Of a stretch of DNA of 64,000 nucleotides, positions 43,086 to 51,139 are shown in pieces (the first letter of the stretch is position 1; each line of letters opens with the position of its first letter). The DNA comes from Armatimonadota bacterium (GTDB taxonomy: Bacteria; Armatimonadota; Chthonomonadetes; Chthonomonadales; Chthonomonadaceae). A model generated the notes under the pieces. The model made no database searches. It had not been told where the DNA came from and was given only the letters and a program-made list of their open reading frames with translations. A program made the position numbers and the translations under genes. Where the stretch lies: positions 124,001 through 188,000 of the forward strand of contig JAGWMJ010000006.1 of NCBI GenBank assembly GCA_028871815.1, given 5' to 3'.

Positions 43086-45066
43086 TGACCCTGCATGACC
43101 AGCCCTCGCTGAAGGTGAGGCGCTGCATGCTGATGGCGCGGGTTGGGCACACCTGGGCGCACAAACCGCACCGGATGCAGGTGTCTTCATCCTTGAAGAG
43201 CACCATATCTTCGTTGGCCTCGATGCGCGCTTGCGGCGCGACCACCACGGACCGATCTTCGTCGCGCAGCACCACCGTGTTCTTCTTGAGGTGGTAGTGA
43301 TCGGATTCCGCCAGCCGCTGGAAGGGCTCTTGCTGCTGCAGATCGAGGAGTGTCGGCATCTGGAGGCAGTGGGTCGGGCATACCTCAACACAGGCTCCGC
43401 ACAGGGTGCACTGCGTGTTCCAGAGTGTGTCGACGCCGCAATCCAGGCAGCGGCCGGCTTCGGCGCGGGCCTCATCCAGCGTGTAGCCAAGATCCACAAT
43501 GGCGCGAGGAAAGCGGATGCGATCGCGAACGGGCAGGGCCGGCAGCGGCACGCGCGTGTTTTTGTCCAGATCCGGTTCGCGAAGGTAAGGCCCGAGATCC
43601 ACGTGGAACTGTACGGCATCGCGGTGGAGGCGGGCGCCCGTGCAGTATTCGTACACCGACCGGGCAGCATGCTTCCCGCTGGCGATCGCATCGATAACAA
43701 GTTTCGGTCCGTAGGCTACATCACCCGCCACGAAAACCCCGTCATAGGAGGTCATCTGCGTGTTGGCGTCCCAGGCGATCTGCCCTGCGGAGAGCCGCAC
43801 GTTGTCGCCGGCTTTCTCGAGGAACGAGAGGTCGACGGCCTGTCCTACTGAAAGCAGCACCGTATCGGCCGGCAGGTCTACCAACTGGGTGTTGTCGTAG
43901 ATCGGGCGGAATGCTCGATTCTCGTCGTATACGCGGACGCAGCGCCGGAATCGCACGCCTTCCACGAGAGGACCATCAGGACCCGGCTTGGTAAGTATCT
44001 CGACGGGGCCCCAGCCGTTCTTCCGCAGGACGCCCTCTTCCTCACCCTCTTTGATATCGATGGTCTCCGCAGGCATCTCGGCAGCAGATTCGAGGCAAAC
44101 CAGCGTGACTTCCCGCTCTCCAGCCTGCCGCGCGGCCTCTCGCGACACGTCGGCCTGTTCTTGACGCAGCACAGTTCTTGAAACATCGTAGGCTACGCTT
44201 CCGCCACCAATCACGATGACGCGACCGCCTAGACGCACGGGTTCGCCGATCGCGACGGAGCGAAGGAACTCGACGCCTCCGTACACGCCCTTGGAGGCGA
44301 TACCCGGTATCGAGAGACCGCGGGATCGCTTGCAGCCGACGGCAATGACGACCGCGTCGTATTCGTCGCGCAGCGAGCTCAGCGTAACGTCGCGGCCCAC
44401 CTGCACCCCACAGCGGATTTCTACACCCAGCGCCTGAATGACTTCGATCTCGGCCTTTATCAGGTCGCGCGGCAGTCGGTACTCCGGTACGCCGAGGACC
44501 AGCATCCCGGCCGGCATCGCCTCACTCTCCAGAATGGTTGGCCGCAGCCCCAGTAAGGCAAGATCGTGAGCGCACGCCAGGCCGGCAGGTCCTGCGCCAA
44601 TAATCGCAATGCGCTGGCCGGTCGGGCGCTTGAGCGATTCCGCATACAGACGGATGACGTGCATGAGGTCATCCGATTCGGCGCATATCTTATCCGTGTC
44701 GCTGTTCTGCAGATAGGCGGCGTGGTCGGGTCCGGAAACCAGGGTTGGCTTGTCCCCGTTATTGGCTGCGCGATAGGGCCCGAATCTCTCGGTAACCACG
44801 CGCTTCAGCGCCCGGATGGCGATCGGTTCGTCGATCATTCCGCGCCGGCAGCTTGCCTCGCACGGCGCACCGCAGATACGTCCGCAGATGGAGGCGAGCG
44901 GATTCGGCCCACGGGCTATGAGGTATGCAAGCTCAAAGTTTCCCTCTGCAATCGCACGCACGTATCCACGGGCGTCGGTGTGAACCGGGCACGCTACCTG
45001 GCAGCGGATCTGATCCTTCCAATAGGTGGGCGTGCCGAGAGTGATCGGGTGTTGTGCCGGTTCCAT
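43066..45066 (-). CDS. GltD-like FAD oxidoreductase with N- and C-terminal 4Fe-4S sites
   Basis: The 666-residue protein is related to the glutamate synthase small subunit and dihydropyrimidine dehydrogenase electron-input domain. An N-terminal Fe-S region (IRCQVACPVHTDARGYVRAI, then CGRICGAPCEASCRRG) is followed by the FAD motif IAIIGAGPAGLACAHDLALL and the NAD(P) motif VIVIGGGSVAYDVSR. The C-terminal ferredoxin part has CTLCGACVEVCP and CIRCGLCAQVCP. It would move electrons between NAD(P)H and an Fe-S or quinone partner. No glutamate synthase large subunit is nearby. It is the last gene of the redox cluster. Confidence 0.87.
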   Translation of the reverse strand: MEPAQHPITLGTPTYWKDQIRCQVACPVHTDARGYVRAIAEGNFELAYLIARGPNPLASICGRICGAPCEASCRRGMIDEPIAIRALKRVVTERFGPYRAANNGDKPTLVSGPDHAAYLQNSDTDKICAESDDLMHVIRLYAESLKRPTGQRIAIIGAGPAGLACAHDLALLGLRPTILESEAMPAGMLVLGVPEYRLPRDLIKAEIEVIQALGVEIRCGVQVGRDVTLSSLRDEYDAVVIAVGCKRSRGLSIPGIASKGVYGGVEFLRSVAIGEPVRLGGRVIVIGGGSVAYDVSRTVLRQEQADVSREAARQAGEREVTLVCLESAAEMPAETIDIKEGEEEGVLRKNGWGPVEILTKPGPDGPLVEGVRFRRCVRVYDENRAFRPIYDNTQLVDLPADTVLLSVGQAVDLSFLEKAGDNVRLSAGQIAWDANTQMTSYDGVFVAGDVAYGPKLVIDAIASGKHAARSVYEYCTGARLHRDAVQFHVDLGPYLREPDLDKNTRVPLPALPVRDRIRFPRAIVDLGYTLDEARAEAGRCLDCGVDTLWNTQCTLCGACVEVCPTHCLQMPTLLDLQQQEPFQRLAESDHYHLKKNTVVLRDEDRSVVVAPQARIEANEDMVLFKDEDTCIRCGLCAQVCPTRAISMQRLTFSEGWSCRVNGAARA

Positions 45067-45158
45067 CCTGCGTCCTTTCTACGCACCAACAGGTGCTATA
45101 CGGCTTGAAATGTGCCACCAAACGCCAGCCCCGCCGGCTTGTGCCGACTCCCGAGCCG

Positions 45159-46034
45159 TTACGACTTGCCTTTGTCGGGAGCGGCAGTCACGATAAACTG
45201 CCCGTTTGCGTTGTCGATCTGCGGTCCCGCTTCGGTGCTGCTGTAGATGGTGAAGGTGCCCGCCTGATCGGCTTTGAATTTGAAGCTGCGGCTCTCACCC
45301 GCCATGATGCCCTGCAGGTCCACCTTGGACTCATATCCGCTGATGCAGAATCCCACTCCGCCGCCGCTGCTGCCGGGCTCCAGCGGAATGCCGTTCGAAA
45401 GCGACTTGACGGTCAGTTGTATCACGTCACCCTGGTGGACCTTGATGACGGATGGCTGAAACCCCTTGTCCTCCGACACGGTCACTCCCACATTCACGTT
45501 CGCCGGGCCCATCGGCTCGGTGACGGTCAGAATCCCGATCATCCCCTCGTGACCCTGCTTTTTGGTTGGCGTACAGGCGAATCCCATGCCGGTGCAGCTG
45601 CAGACCTTGGCGCACATGAAGGGAAACGAGCCGGCCTTGTTGGCAACAAAGCTGATCGTATCCACCTGTCCCGGATCGACGTCCACCGGACCGACGCCGA
45701 TCGCCGGAATCGTGAAGGCGTGGGTGACGTCGTCGCTACTCAACGTGATAACAACGGTGTCTCCAAGGTTCACGTTCATGTCGCTGAACTTGTGGGGTCG
45801 GCGCCACCAGTAGTTCCAGCCGGCCACTCTGTCGCTTGTCCACATGCCGGGCTTCGCGATGCCGGTGAGCTGGAAGACGTGCACCTTGCCGGTCGTCGGC
45901 TTGTTTCGCTTCTCCGCGGTGGCAATCTCCTGGCGAATGTGGTGCGCCTGATAAACGGTCCCGAACACCGGCGCTCCTGCCAGACAAAGCAGCAGAATAG
46001 CGATCGTAAAACCTTCTTTGCCTGCCGATTTCAT
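45159..46034 (-). CDS. Exported double-cupredoxin protein with an expanded CuA-like loop
   Basis: The 291-residue protein has one N-terminal helix (FTIAILLLCLAGAPVFG) and two cupredoxin-like domains (about 50-175 and 178-285). The first shows DDVTHAFTIP (His105) and a loop with Cys141 and Cys145, then His162 and Met165. CuA sites normally read C-x3-C-x3-H-x2-M; here 16 residues with two more Cys (147, 154) separate the second Cys from His. It may bind CuA or another metal. The ATG at 46034 has AAGGAGA in front; it sits between the FAD enzyme and the Fe-S membrane protein. Confidence 0.8.
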   Translation of the reverse strand: MKSAGKEGFTIAILLLCLAGAPVFGTVYQAHHIRQEIATAEKRNKPTTGKVHVFQLTGIAKPGMWTSDRVAGWNYWWRRPHKFSDMNVNLGDTVVITLSSDDVTHAFTIPAIGVGPVDVDPGQVDTISFVANKAGSFPFMCAKVCSCTGMGFACTPTKKQGHEGMIGILTVTEPMGPANVNVGVTVSEDKGFQPSVIKVHQGDVIQLTVKSLSNGIPLEPGSSGGGVGFCISGYESKVDLQGIMAGESRSFKFKADQAGTFTIYSSTEAGPQIDNANGQFIVTAAPDKGKS

Positions 46035-46057
46035 AGCACTCTCCTTATCGGCCGCGC

Positions 46058-47542
46058 TCAGCCGGTATACAGCTTCAGGAAAACCATTGTAATGGCCGTG
46101 AGCAGCACCGCAAGCGGCGCCAGGCTCAGCACAGCGGCCCGGCGGTTGGTCCACATGGTGTCGGCGATCTCACGTCCGCGGATCAGCGCGTAGTAGAGGC
46201 CGAGCATCAGGCAGGGGATCTGGATATAGGGCATCCAGGCGGGATGGAAGGGCGCCCACGCCACGTGCGCGGTGCCGAACAGGTTCCAGCCCCAGCCCAT
46301 CGGATCCGAGATCACAGCAATGATGTACGCGCCGCTCACCATGATCAGCGGGAAGCTGAACGCAATCCATGCCATAAGGCCCAGCGGGACCAGGGTGTAG
46401 CCATACTTGATGAACAGGTCTTTCATCGACGGGGCCGGCGTGCCTTCACGCGCTTTGGCGCTTGCCACCGCCAGTTTTCGACCAAGACCTATCGCGACGT
46501 AGTAGATGGCCGGCAGTGCGACCAGAGACGAAAACCAGAGGATGGAGACGTAGGTCGCAAAGCCACGCCAGTTGCCGACTTCGGCCACGTTCGCCCAACT
46601 CTTGATCTTGCCCCATGGACCGAGCAGCACTACGGAGTAGGCCATCGCCAGCACCAGCATGATGAAGGCTTTCCAGAGTTCGTCGTACCCCTTGATCGCC
46701 TTGTCGCTGCAGAACGGCCTCCAGAAGAGGGCAATGTTATCGTTCGGGCACGATTTCACGCATTCGGTGCACATGCCGCAGTAGTTGTTCCGCTCCAATC
46801 GGCCCATGTAGATGATCCACGGGCAGGCCCATCCTTTGTCGCTTCCGGCGACGCATGCCTTGGAGGTGCACTTGAGACATGTCTCACGTTTGCGCGCCCG
46901 GAGTTCCACCATGGAGGTCATGGAGTAGAGGCTCAGAAATCCGCTGACCGGGCAGACGTAATTGCAGAACACGCGCTGGCGATACACCAGGCCCATCACG
47001 CCGGCGATAACGATGAGGCTGCCCAGCATGATCACCGTGGCCATAGGCCGGGTGACCAGATGCGCACTGAATGAGGCCAGCATCAGGAAGCCGATGTTTT
47101 GAACCCAGATGTTGCAGAGTGGTTTCGGCCAGACCTTCAGTTTGCCGAACAGCTTGTTGCGCGTACCCGCCGAATTGCCCGACCGCACATAGGTAAGCGC
47201 CCGCCTCTGAACCCAGTCGCCAAAGAATGGCAGCGGGCACATCGTGCACCAGAGGCGCGAGCCGAAAGGCATCAATACGGCAATAAGCGCAAACCACCAT
47301 AAGATCCAGATGAAGACGATGATGATGTTGTGGCTGCCCACCGGGGTGCCGAACACACCGGCCAGCAGGAATATCCAGAACATGATGAGGTTCGGGATAA
47401 TCAACATCATCGGGAAGTTGCGCATCTTGAACAGGCGTCCAAGAAACGGAAACTTGAGGAAGAGGTCGACCCGACCCGGCGTCTGTTGTGGTGGCTCCGG
47501 TTGGATTACCCGCAGAGGAATTCGCTCTCCTCCAGCTGCCAT
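46058..47542 (-). CDS. Polytopic 4Fe-4S membrane protein (NosR/NapH-like)
   Basis: The 494-residue protein has about eight membrane helices and cytoplasmic or periplasmic Fe-S sites. Cysteine motifs visible are LWCTMCPLPFFGD, FCNYVCPVSGFLSLYS, CLKCTSKACVAGSDKGWACP and CGMCTECVKSCPND, the last a classical 4Fe-4S pattern. NosR, NapH and CcoG share this architecture and carry electrons from quinol to periplasmic partners or support metal sites. It shares one base with the ferritin-like gene and precedes the cupredoxin gene. Confidence 0.85.
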   Translation of the reverse strand: MAAGGERIPLRVIQPEPPQQTPGRVDLFLKFPFLGRLFKMRNFPMMLIIPNLIMFWIFLLAGVFGTPVGSHNIIIVFIWILWWFALIAVLMPFGSRLWCTMCPLPFFGDWVQRRALTYVRSGNSAGTRNKLFGKLKVWPKPLCNIWVQNIGFLMLASFSAHLVTRPMATVIMLGSLIVIAGVMGLVYRQRVFCNYVCPVSGFLSLYSMTSMVELRARKRETCLKCTSKACVAGSDKGWACPWIIYMGRLERNNYCGMCTECVKSCPNDNIALFWRPFCSDKAIKGYDELWKAFIMLVLAMAYSVVLLGPWGKIKSWANVAEVGNWRGFATYVSILWFSSLVALPAIYYVAIGLGRKLAVASAKAREGTPAPSMKDLFIKYGYTLVPLGLMAWIAFSFPLIMVSGAYIIAVISDPMGWGWNLFGTAHVAWAPFHPAWMPYIQIPCLMLGLYYALIRGREIADTMWTNRRAAVLSLAPLAVLLTAITMVFLKLYTG

Positions 47543-48036
47543 CAGTTCTTCTGCCTTTCTGCCGCAAGTGCACGCAAGCGTGACTGCAGCGCCTCAACGT
47601 GGTCGTCTTCGTATGCCGCAAGGCGCCCGTACAGTTCCAGGAGCGCCGCGTCCTGAACCGTTGTGGAAAGCTCGGCATAGAAGGCTCTCGCGCCCTCTTC
47701 CGCCCGCAGTGCGGCCTCCAGCACGTCACGCCGCGTCATGCTGTCGATGATCAGCGTTTCGGCATCGTCGATGTCTACCGCCTCCACCACTTCGTCAACG
47801 TCGTGCTCATCAGCCGCCGGAATCTCTCCGCCGAAGCGTGCTTGATACAACTCCTCAAGGGCGCGTCGATGAGCCAACTCCTCGTTTTTCATATCTTCAA
47901 ACAGTTCGGCAGCCTCGTCGTTGTACTGTTCAAAGATGTGACCGAACGTTTCGTACCGTTGTGCGTTGCGTGTTTCCACGGCGATCGCCAGCGCCAGCAT
48001 CTTGCGCGGCGGCAGATCTTTCACAGAGTCAGCCAT
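47542..48036 (-). CDS. Ferritin-like/rubrerythrin-type diiron protein
   Basis: The 164-residue protein is a four-helix ferritin-like domain. Likely iron ligands are Glu21 (AIAVETRN), Glu53 and His56 (EELAH), Glu113 or 114 (AEEGARAFY), and Glu143 and His146 (YEDDH), so both half sites are complete. It lacks the rubredoxin tail of true rubrerythrins. It may buffer iron or reduce peroxide in the cytoplasm, or act as an oxidase. Its start overlaps the CuA gene end by eight bases. Confidence 0.85.
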   Translation of the reverse strand: MADSVKDLPPRKMLALAIAVETRNAQRYETFGHIFEQYNDEAAELFEDMKNEELAHRRALEELYQARFGGEIPAADEHDVDEVVEAVDIDDAETLIIDSMTRRDVLEAALRAEEGARAFYAELSTTVQDAALLELYGRLAAYEDDHVEALQSRLRALAAERQKN

Positions 48037-48541
48037 GTTTTTTCATACCTGTTCCGGCGCCGGCCAGCAGCGCCACCATCGCCACAGCCACGAGCCCGCC
48101 AATACCGGCTGCAAACTCCCGGTTGGGTGCAACCACCATCTCGCCAATCATGAACGGATGCATGAAGCCGCATGTTTGAGAACACCGGAACCGGAACTTG
48201 CCCTCCCTGGTGGCAATGAACTGGATGTAGGGCACCTTGTGGAATGCCGTGTGCTCCAGCGGGCGGCGCTCGTACGGCTTGTCGTCGGGCGATATCTTGG
48301 CGTCGAGGTCGTAGCCATCCAGGTAGAACCCGTGCGTCACGTCCAGCGACGTCAGGTAGATCCGCACGCGGTCACCCTTGTTCACATGGATGATCGACGG
48401 GTTGTATGCGTACTTGCTGGCCGTTATGTGGAACGTCCGGTCCGTTGGGCGGTGCACCTTTCCGGCGGCAAATGCGCCGAGGGCGGCTAATCCCACCACA
48501 TACAGGCCTCGCAGGGCCGTAACTGTTCCTCTTGATGCCAT
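48029..48541 (-). CDS. CuA-type cupredoxin (cytochrome oxidase subunit II-like)
   Basis: The 170-residue protein has an N-terminal helix, a cupredoxin domain and a C-terminal helix (FAAGIGGLVAVAMVALLAGAG). The CuA site is complete and canonical: His70 (DVTHGFYL), Cys120, Cys124, His128 and Met131 (CSQTCGFMHPFM, C-x3-C-x3-H-x2-M). In oxidases this site takes electrons from cytochrome c or a small copper protein. No haem-copper subunit I gene is nearby, so it probably serves the electron path of this cluster. Confidence 0.88.
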   Translation of the reverse strand: MASRGTVTALRGLYVVGLAALGAFAAGKVHRPTDRTFHITASKYAYNPSIIHVNKGDRVRIYLTSLDVTHGFYLDGYDLDAKISPDDKPYERRPLEHTAFHKVPYIQFIATREGKFRFRCSQTCGFMHPFMIGEMVVAPNREFAAGIGGLVAVAMVALLAGAGTGMKKHG

Positions 48542-48574
48542 AAGAGCCTCCCGTCTTTGGGTGTGCGCGCAGAC

Positions 48575-50122
48575 CTACAGCGCGAAGTCGTAGAACAGGT
48601 ACCAGGCGTTTCCGGGTACGTGTGTGCTGGATGCGCCCTGAAGGTCGGGAACAAACTCGATGCCGGCTTTCAGGTTGCGCTGAAGGTAACGTGTATAGTT
48701 CAGCGTGATCGTATCCACGTTGAGCGCCGGCTCCCTCGTCGAGTCGAGGCGGTCCCATCGCACATCGAACAGGTCTTTGTCGTCGACCAGGTAGGTGGCC
48801 TCCACGAAGCCACCGGTGTGCGACACGTGCGATAAGCCGGAGCCCACGTTCGTGTCTTCGCCGCGTTGGTAGGCGAGCAGTAACTCCATCGCGCGGCGTG
48901 ACACGCCTGCTATGTCGCGGTGCGGGCCCAGGTGGATGTCGGCTTCCAGGCCATACCGCTGGAATCCATCGGTAAAGCTGGGCTGCGATGCTGCCGGCCC
49001 CATATTGAACGTGTTGCTGCCCACATAGACCACAGGGCCGATCCACCAGCCCTGTGGGTTGGCATAGGAGAGCCGCGCGTAGCCCTGGATTTTGCTGGAG
49101 CCCACATCTCCACGCGTCACCAGGCCAGCCTGATAGAAGAGGCCCTTACGGACGTCGTAGTCGGACTTGGATATCTCCATTGGGCCGGCCGGCACCGGCG
49201 GGGTGGCCGCGGCAGGCGGAGCTGGAGGCGGGCCGAGTTTTTGAGTCAATTGACTCAATGTCTCGTCGGCGTCCTGCTGCGTGATTGTGCCCTTTTTCAC
49301 GAGCACGTTCAGCACCGCGCGAGCAGCGATCACCTCCGGGGAATCGGGCGGCGGCTTTGCCTCCGTCTGGTTCAGCTCGGCCTCCATCTCCTTCTCCTCG
49401 GCAGAGGTGACCTTGCCGGCCTCCCCCACCTTGGTTTTTGCCTCCGGCACGCCTTTTCCGATGCCCGTGCCGATTGCCCCAAACAGATTGAAACCGGTAA
49501 CCTCGTCCTGTTCGGCAACGCCCATGCCGGTTGGGTCTACCGCATAGATTGCGTACGGTGTTTGCGTGAGGATGCGGCCCGTCGAGATACCGAACTCATC
49601 AATATTGAACTTGCCCACCTCAAGGTTGAGGCGGGTAGGGTGATGGCTGATGAGGTCGGTAAAGATGGCGCGGACGTTACCGATTTCCGACGAGAAGCCG
49701 CCGGTGCCATCTTCGTTCTTGATGGTGTCGATCTCGGCCCAGTAACCCATTCTCGGCGCCGGGGTCCCGGCGGAGAGAAGGTCGATTTCACTGTCGAGCT
49801 GGTTGCTGGATGTGCCGCCTGTGCCGGTTGAACCGGCCAGGCTGCCTTGAATGCGCATCGCCAGCGGCAGCGAATCCAGCAGCTCCAGCGCCTTGTCCTC
49901 CGGCATGAGGATTTTGCCGATGCCCTCATCCCCGGGCACCCGGAAGCCGCGCAGCTTGAACGCCCAGCCATAGTTATTCAGTCGCGGCACCACCGAGTGG
50001 CATCGCGCGCAGGTCGTGTGGTACTTCCGGGCGAAAGCGGGAATGGCGCGAGCACCCACGGGCGCCGCAACAGCAGCGGCGGCAGCCAGTCCCCCAATAA
50101 GTGTCAGCTTCCAGGTGTGCAT
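48575..50122 (-). CDS. Monohaem cytochrome-porin, Cyc2-like
   Basis: The protein (515 residues from ATG 50122) has a signal peptide and then IPAFARKYHTTCARCHSVVP with haem motif CARCH (Cys38, Cys41, His42), followed by RLNNYGWAFKLRGF. This F-A-R, C-x2-C-H, P-x-L-N, G-x-x-F-K arrangement is that of the outer-membrane Fe(II) oxidase Cyc2. The rest alternates polar and hydrophobic residues like a beta barrel and ends in WYLFYDFAL, with terminal aromatic/Leu typical for porins. A Pro/Glu-rich insertion (about 235-310) is unusual. The same motif occurs in proteins of unknown role, so function is inferred. ATG 50134 is an alternative start. Confidence 0.75.
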   Translation of the reverse strand: MHTWKLTLIGGLAAAAAVAAPVGARAIPAFARKYHTTCARCHSVVPRLNNYGWAFKLRGFRVPGDEGIGKILMPEDKALELLDSLPLAMRIQGSLAGSTGTGGTSSNQLDSEIDLLSAGTPAPRMGYWAEIDTIKNEDGTGGFSSEIGNVRAIFTDLISHHPTRLNLEVGKFNIDEFGISTGRILTQTPYAIYAVDPTGMGVAEQDEVTGFNLFGAIGTGIGKGVPEAKTKVGEAGKVTSAEEKEMEAELNQTEAKPPPDSPEVIAARAVLNVLVKKGTITQQDADETLSQLTQKLGPPPAPPAAATPPVPAGPMEISKSDYDVRKGLFYQAGLVTRGDVGSSKIQGYARLSYANPQGWWIGPVVYVGSNTFNMGPAASQPSFTDGFQRYGLEADIHLGPHRDIAGVSRRAMELLLAYQRGEDTNVGSGLSHVSHTGGFVEATYLVDDKDLFDVRWDRLDSTREPALNVDTITLNYTRYLQRNLKAGIEFVPDLQGASSTHVPGNAWYLFYDFAL

Positions 50123-50158
50123 CGTTCTGGTCATCCTGTTGGGTTTCGATGTCAACCC

Positions 50159-50785
50159 TTACTTGGCGTACTTCACCAATAGCCGAGCTTCGCTGTGGGC
50201 GGTCACGGTGAGCTTCTCGGTAAGAAGGCCGGACTTTTCGCTCCACACCTTCACCGTGTAGGTTCCGGCCGGAACTCCCGGAATGCGGAAGAGGCCGCGA
50301 GCATCCGATACGGCGAAGTACGGTGTATCCACCACCACGATCCAGGCATGCATGCTGGCGTGGATGTGACAGCGCACGTCGATGGGGCCAACCTTGTCAA
50401 CCTTGAGCAGCGACCGCGAACCGCGTCCCGGCTGGCTGAGGTTGAACGTACCGGTCTTCGACGTGGAGTAGGTGTTGTGGAGGAAGTCGTCCGAGTTGCG
50501 GAACTCCACGGTGCCACCCTTCATAACGGCCACGACATGTGGATTGAAGGTCTTGTTTTGCTGATCGATCACCGCGTGCATCGCCGCGGGGCTTGCATGG
50601 CCGTGAGCGCCCTCGATCGAAATCACGGCATCCACCAGTGCGGCATTACCAGCCATCACTTTTCCTGCGACGCCGTCGGCGCGAGCGCCAACCGAGAGGC
50701 AGAGAAGTGAGGCCGCGGCCAGGCAGCTTGCGGCGCCAAGCACCCTGGCCCCGCCGGTGATGCGCAACGCTCTCAGTGAATTCAT
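50159..50785 (-). CDS. Exported type-1-copper (plastocyanin-like) protein
   Basis: The 208-residue protein has a signal peptide ending near residue 36, a cupredoxin domain with His103 (DDFLHNTY), Cys139, His142 and Met145 (CHIHASM, C-x2-H-x2-M), and a carboxypeptidase-regulatory-like strand region (GLFRIPGVPAGTYTVKVWSE). Such proteins are often annotated as methylamine-utilisation proteins. With intact ligands it should be a soluble periplasmic electron carrier. It is first in the redox cluster and is preceded by GGAGGATGAA. Palindromic operator-like sequences lie 40-140 bases upstream. Confidence 0.82.
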   Translation of the reverse strand: MNSLRALRITGGARVLGAASCLAAASLLCLSVGARADGVAGKVMAGNAALVDAVISIEGAHGHASPAAMHAVIDQQNKTFNPHVVAVMKGGTVEFRNSDDFLHNTYSTSKTGTFNLSQPGRGSRSLLKVDKVGPIDVRCHIHASMHAWIVVVDTPYFAVSDARGLFRIPGVPAGTYTVKVWSEKSGLLTEKLTVTAHSEARLLVKYAK

Positions 50786-50827
50786 TTCATCCTCCGGATC
50801 CGGCGGTTCTGCCGCCGGGATGTACAG

Positions 50828-50846
50828 GGATCGCTTCAAGTGATCC
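50828..50846. promoter_or_regulatory. 19-bp near-palindrome upstream of the redox cluster
   Basis: GGATCGCTT-C-AAGTGATCC has arms of nine bases with one mismatch. It is located 43 bases upstream of the plastocyanin-like gene start, inside the probable leader or promoter of the cluster, and could be an operator. Confidence 0.4.
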
Positions 50847-50906
50847 TGGGAGGATGCTACACCGCGAGCGGGAAGCAATACATCCGCTAAATGACGGATT
50901 GTGCGT

Positions 50907-50927
50907 CCGTTCACAAAGATTGAACGG
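50907..50927. promoter_or_regulatory. Inverted repeat CCGTTCA-N7-TGAACGG
   Basis: Two perfect 7-base arms are separated by seven bases, giving arm centres 14 bases apart. It overlaps the weak -35 element of a minus-strand promoter for the redox cluster, a position suited to regulator binding. Confidence 0.4.
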
Positions 50928-51139
50928 CGCGCAGGAAGTGGGGACGCGAGGCTACGGAGCCATGCCGTCACGGCGGATCGGAGCGCGAATGCAGGCGATT
51001 CCGAGGCGCGCTTGAGCTCGCGGCCCGCTCCGGGAACACAGCTTTTTGGCGTTGGTCCGTGGGGTTGGAGCTATCGGCGGAGCCGCTGTTCAAACGCCCG
51101 GCATCTCAGCCGAACGCTACGTGGACCGGCCCGCCGACG

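Larger units (their letters stand above)
50786..51139. other. Intergenic region holding the redox-cluster control region
   Basis: About 350 bases separate the redox cluster from tyrA. The left part holds two inverted repeats (listed separately). A weak minus-strand promoter can be read as TTGTGA near 50909-50914 with CATTTA about 17 bases on. The right half shows no gene, RNA or clear terminator. Confidence 0.45.

Noticed and set aside
45054-46193. Plus-strand open frame of 379 codons over the cupredoxin gene
   Set aside because: It is antisense to a signal-peptide-bearing cupredoxin with clear copper ligands; composition is His/Arg/Gly-rich noise.
46058-50785. Reading the cluster as a nitrous oxide reductase operon
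   Set aside because: NosR-like and CuA proteins are present, but no NosZ, NosD, NosF or NosY gene is found, and the ferritin-like and cytochrome-porin genes do not belong to nos clusters.
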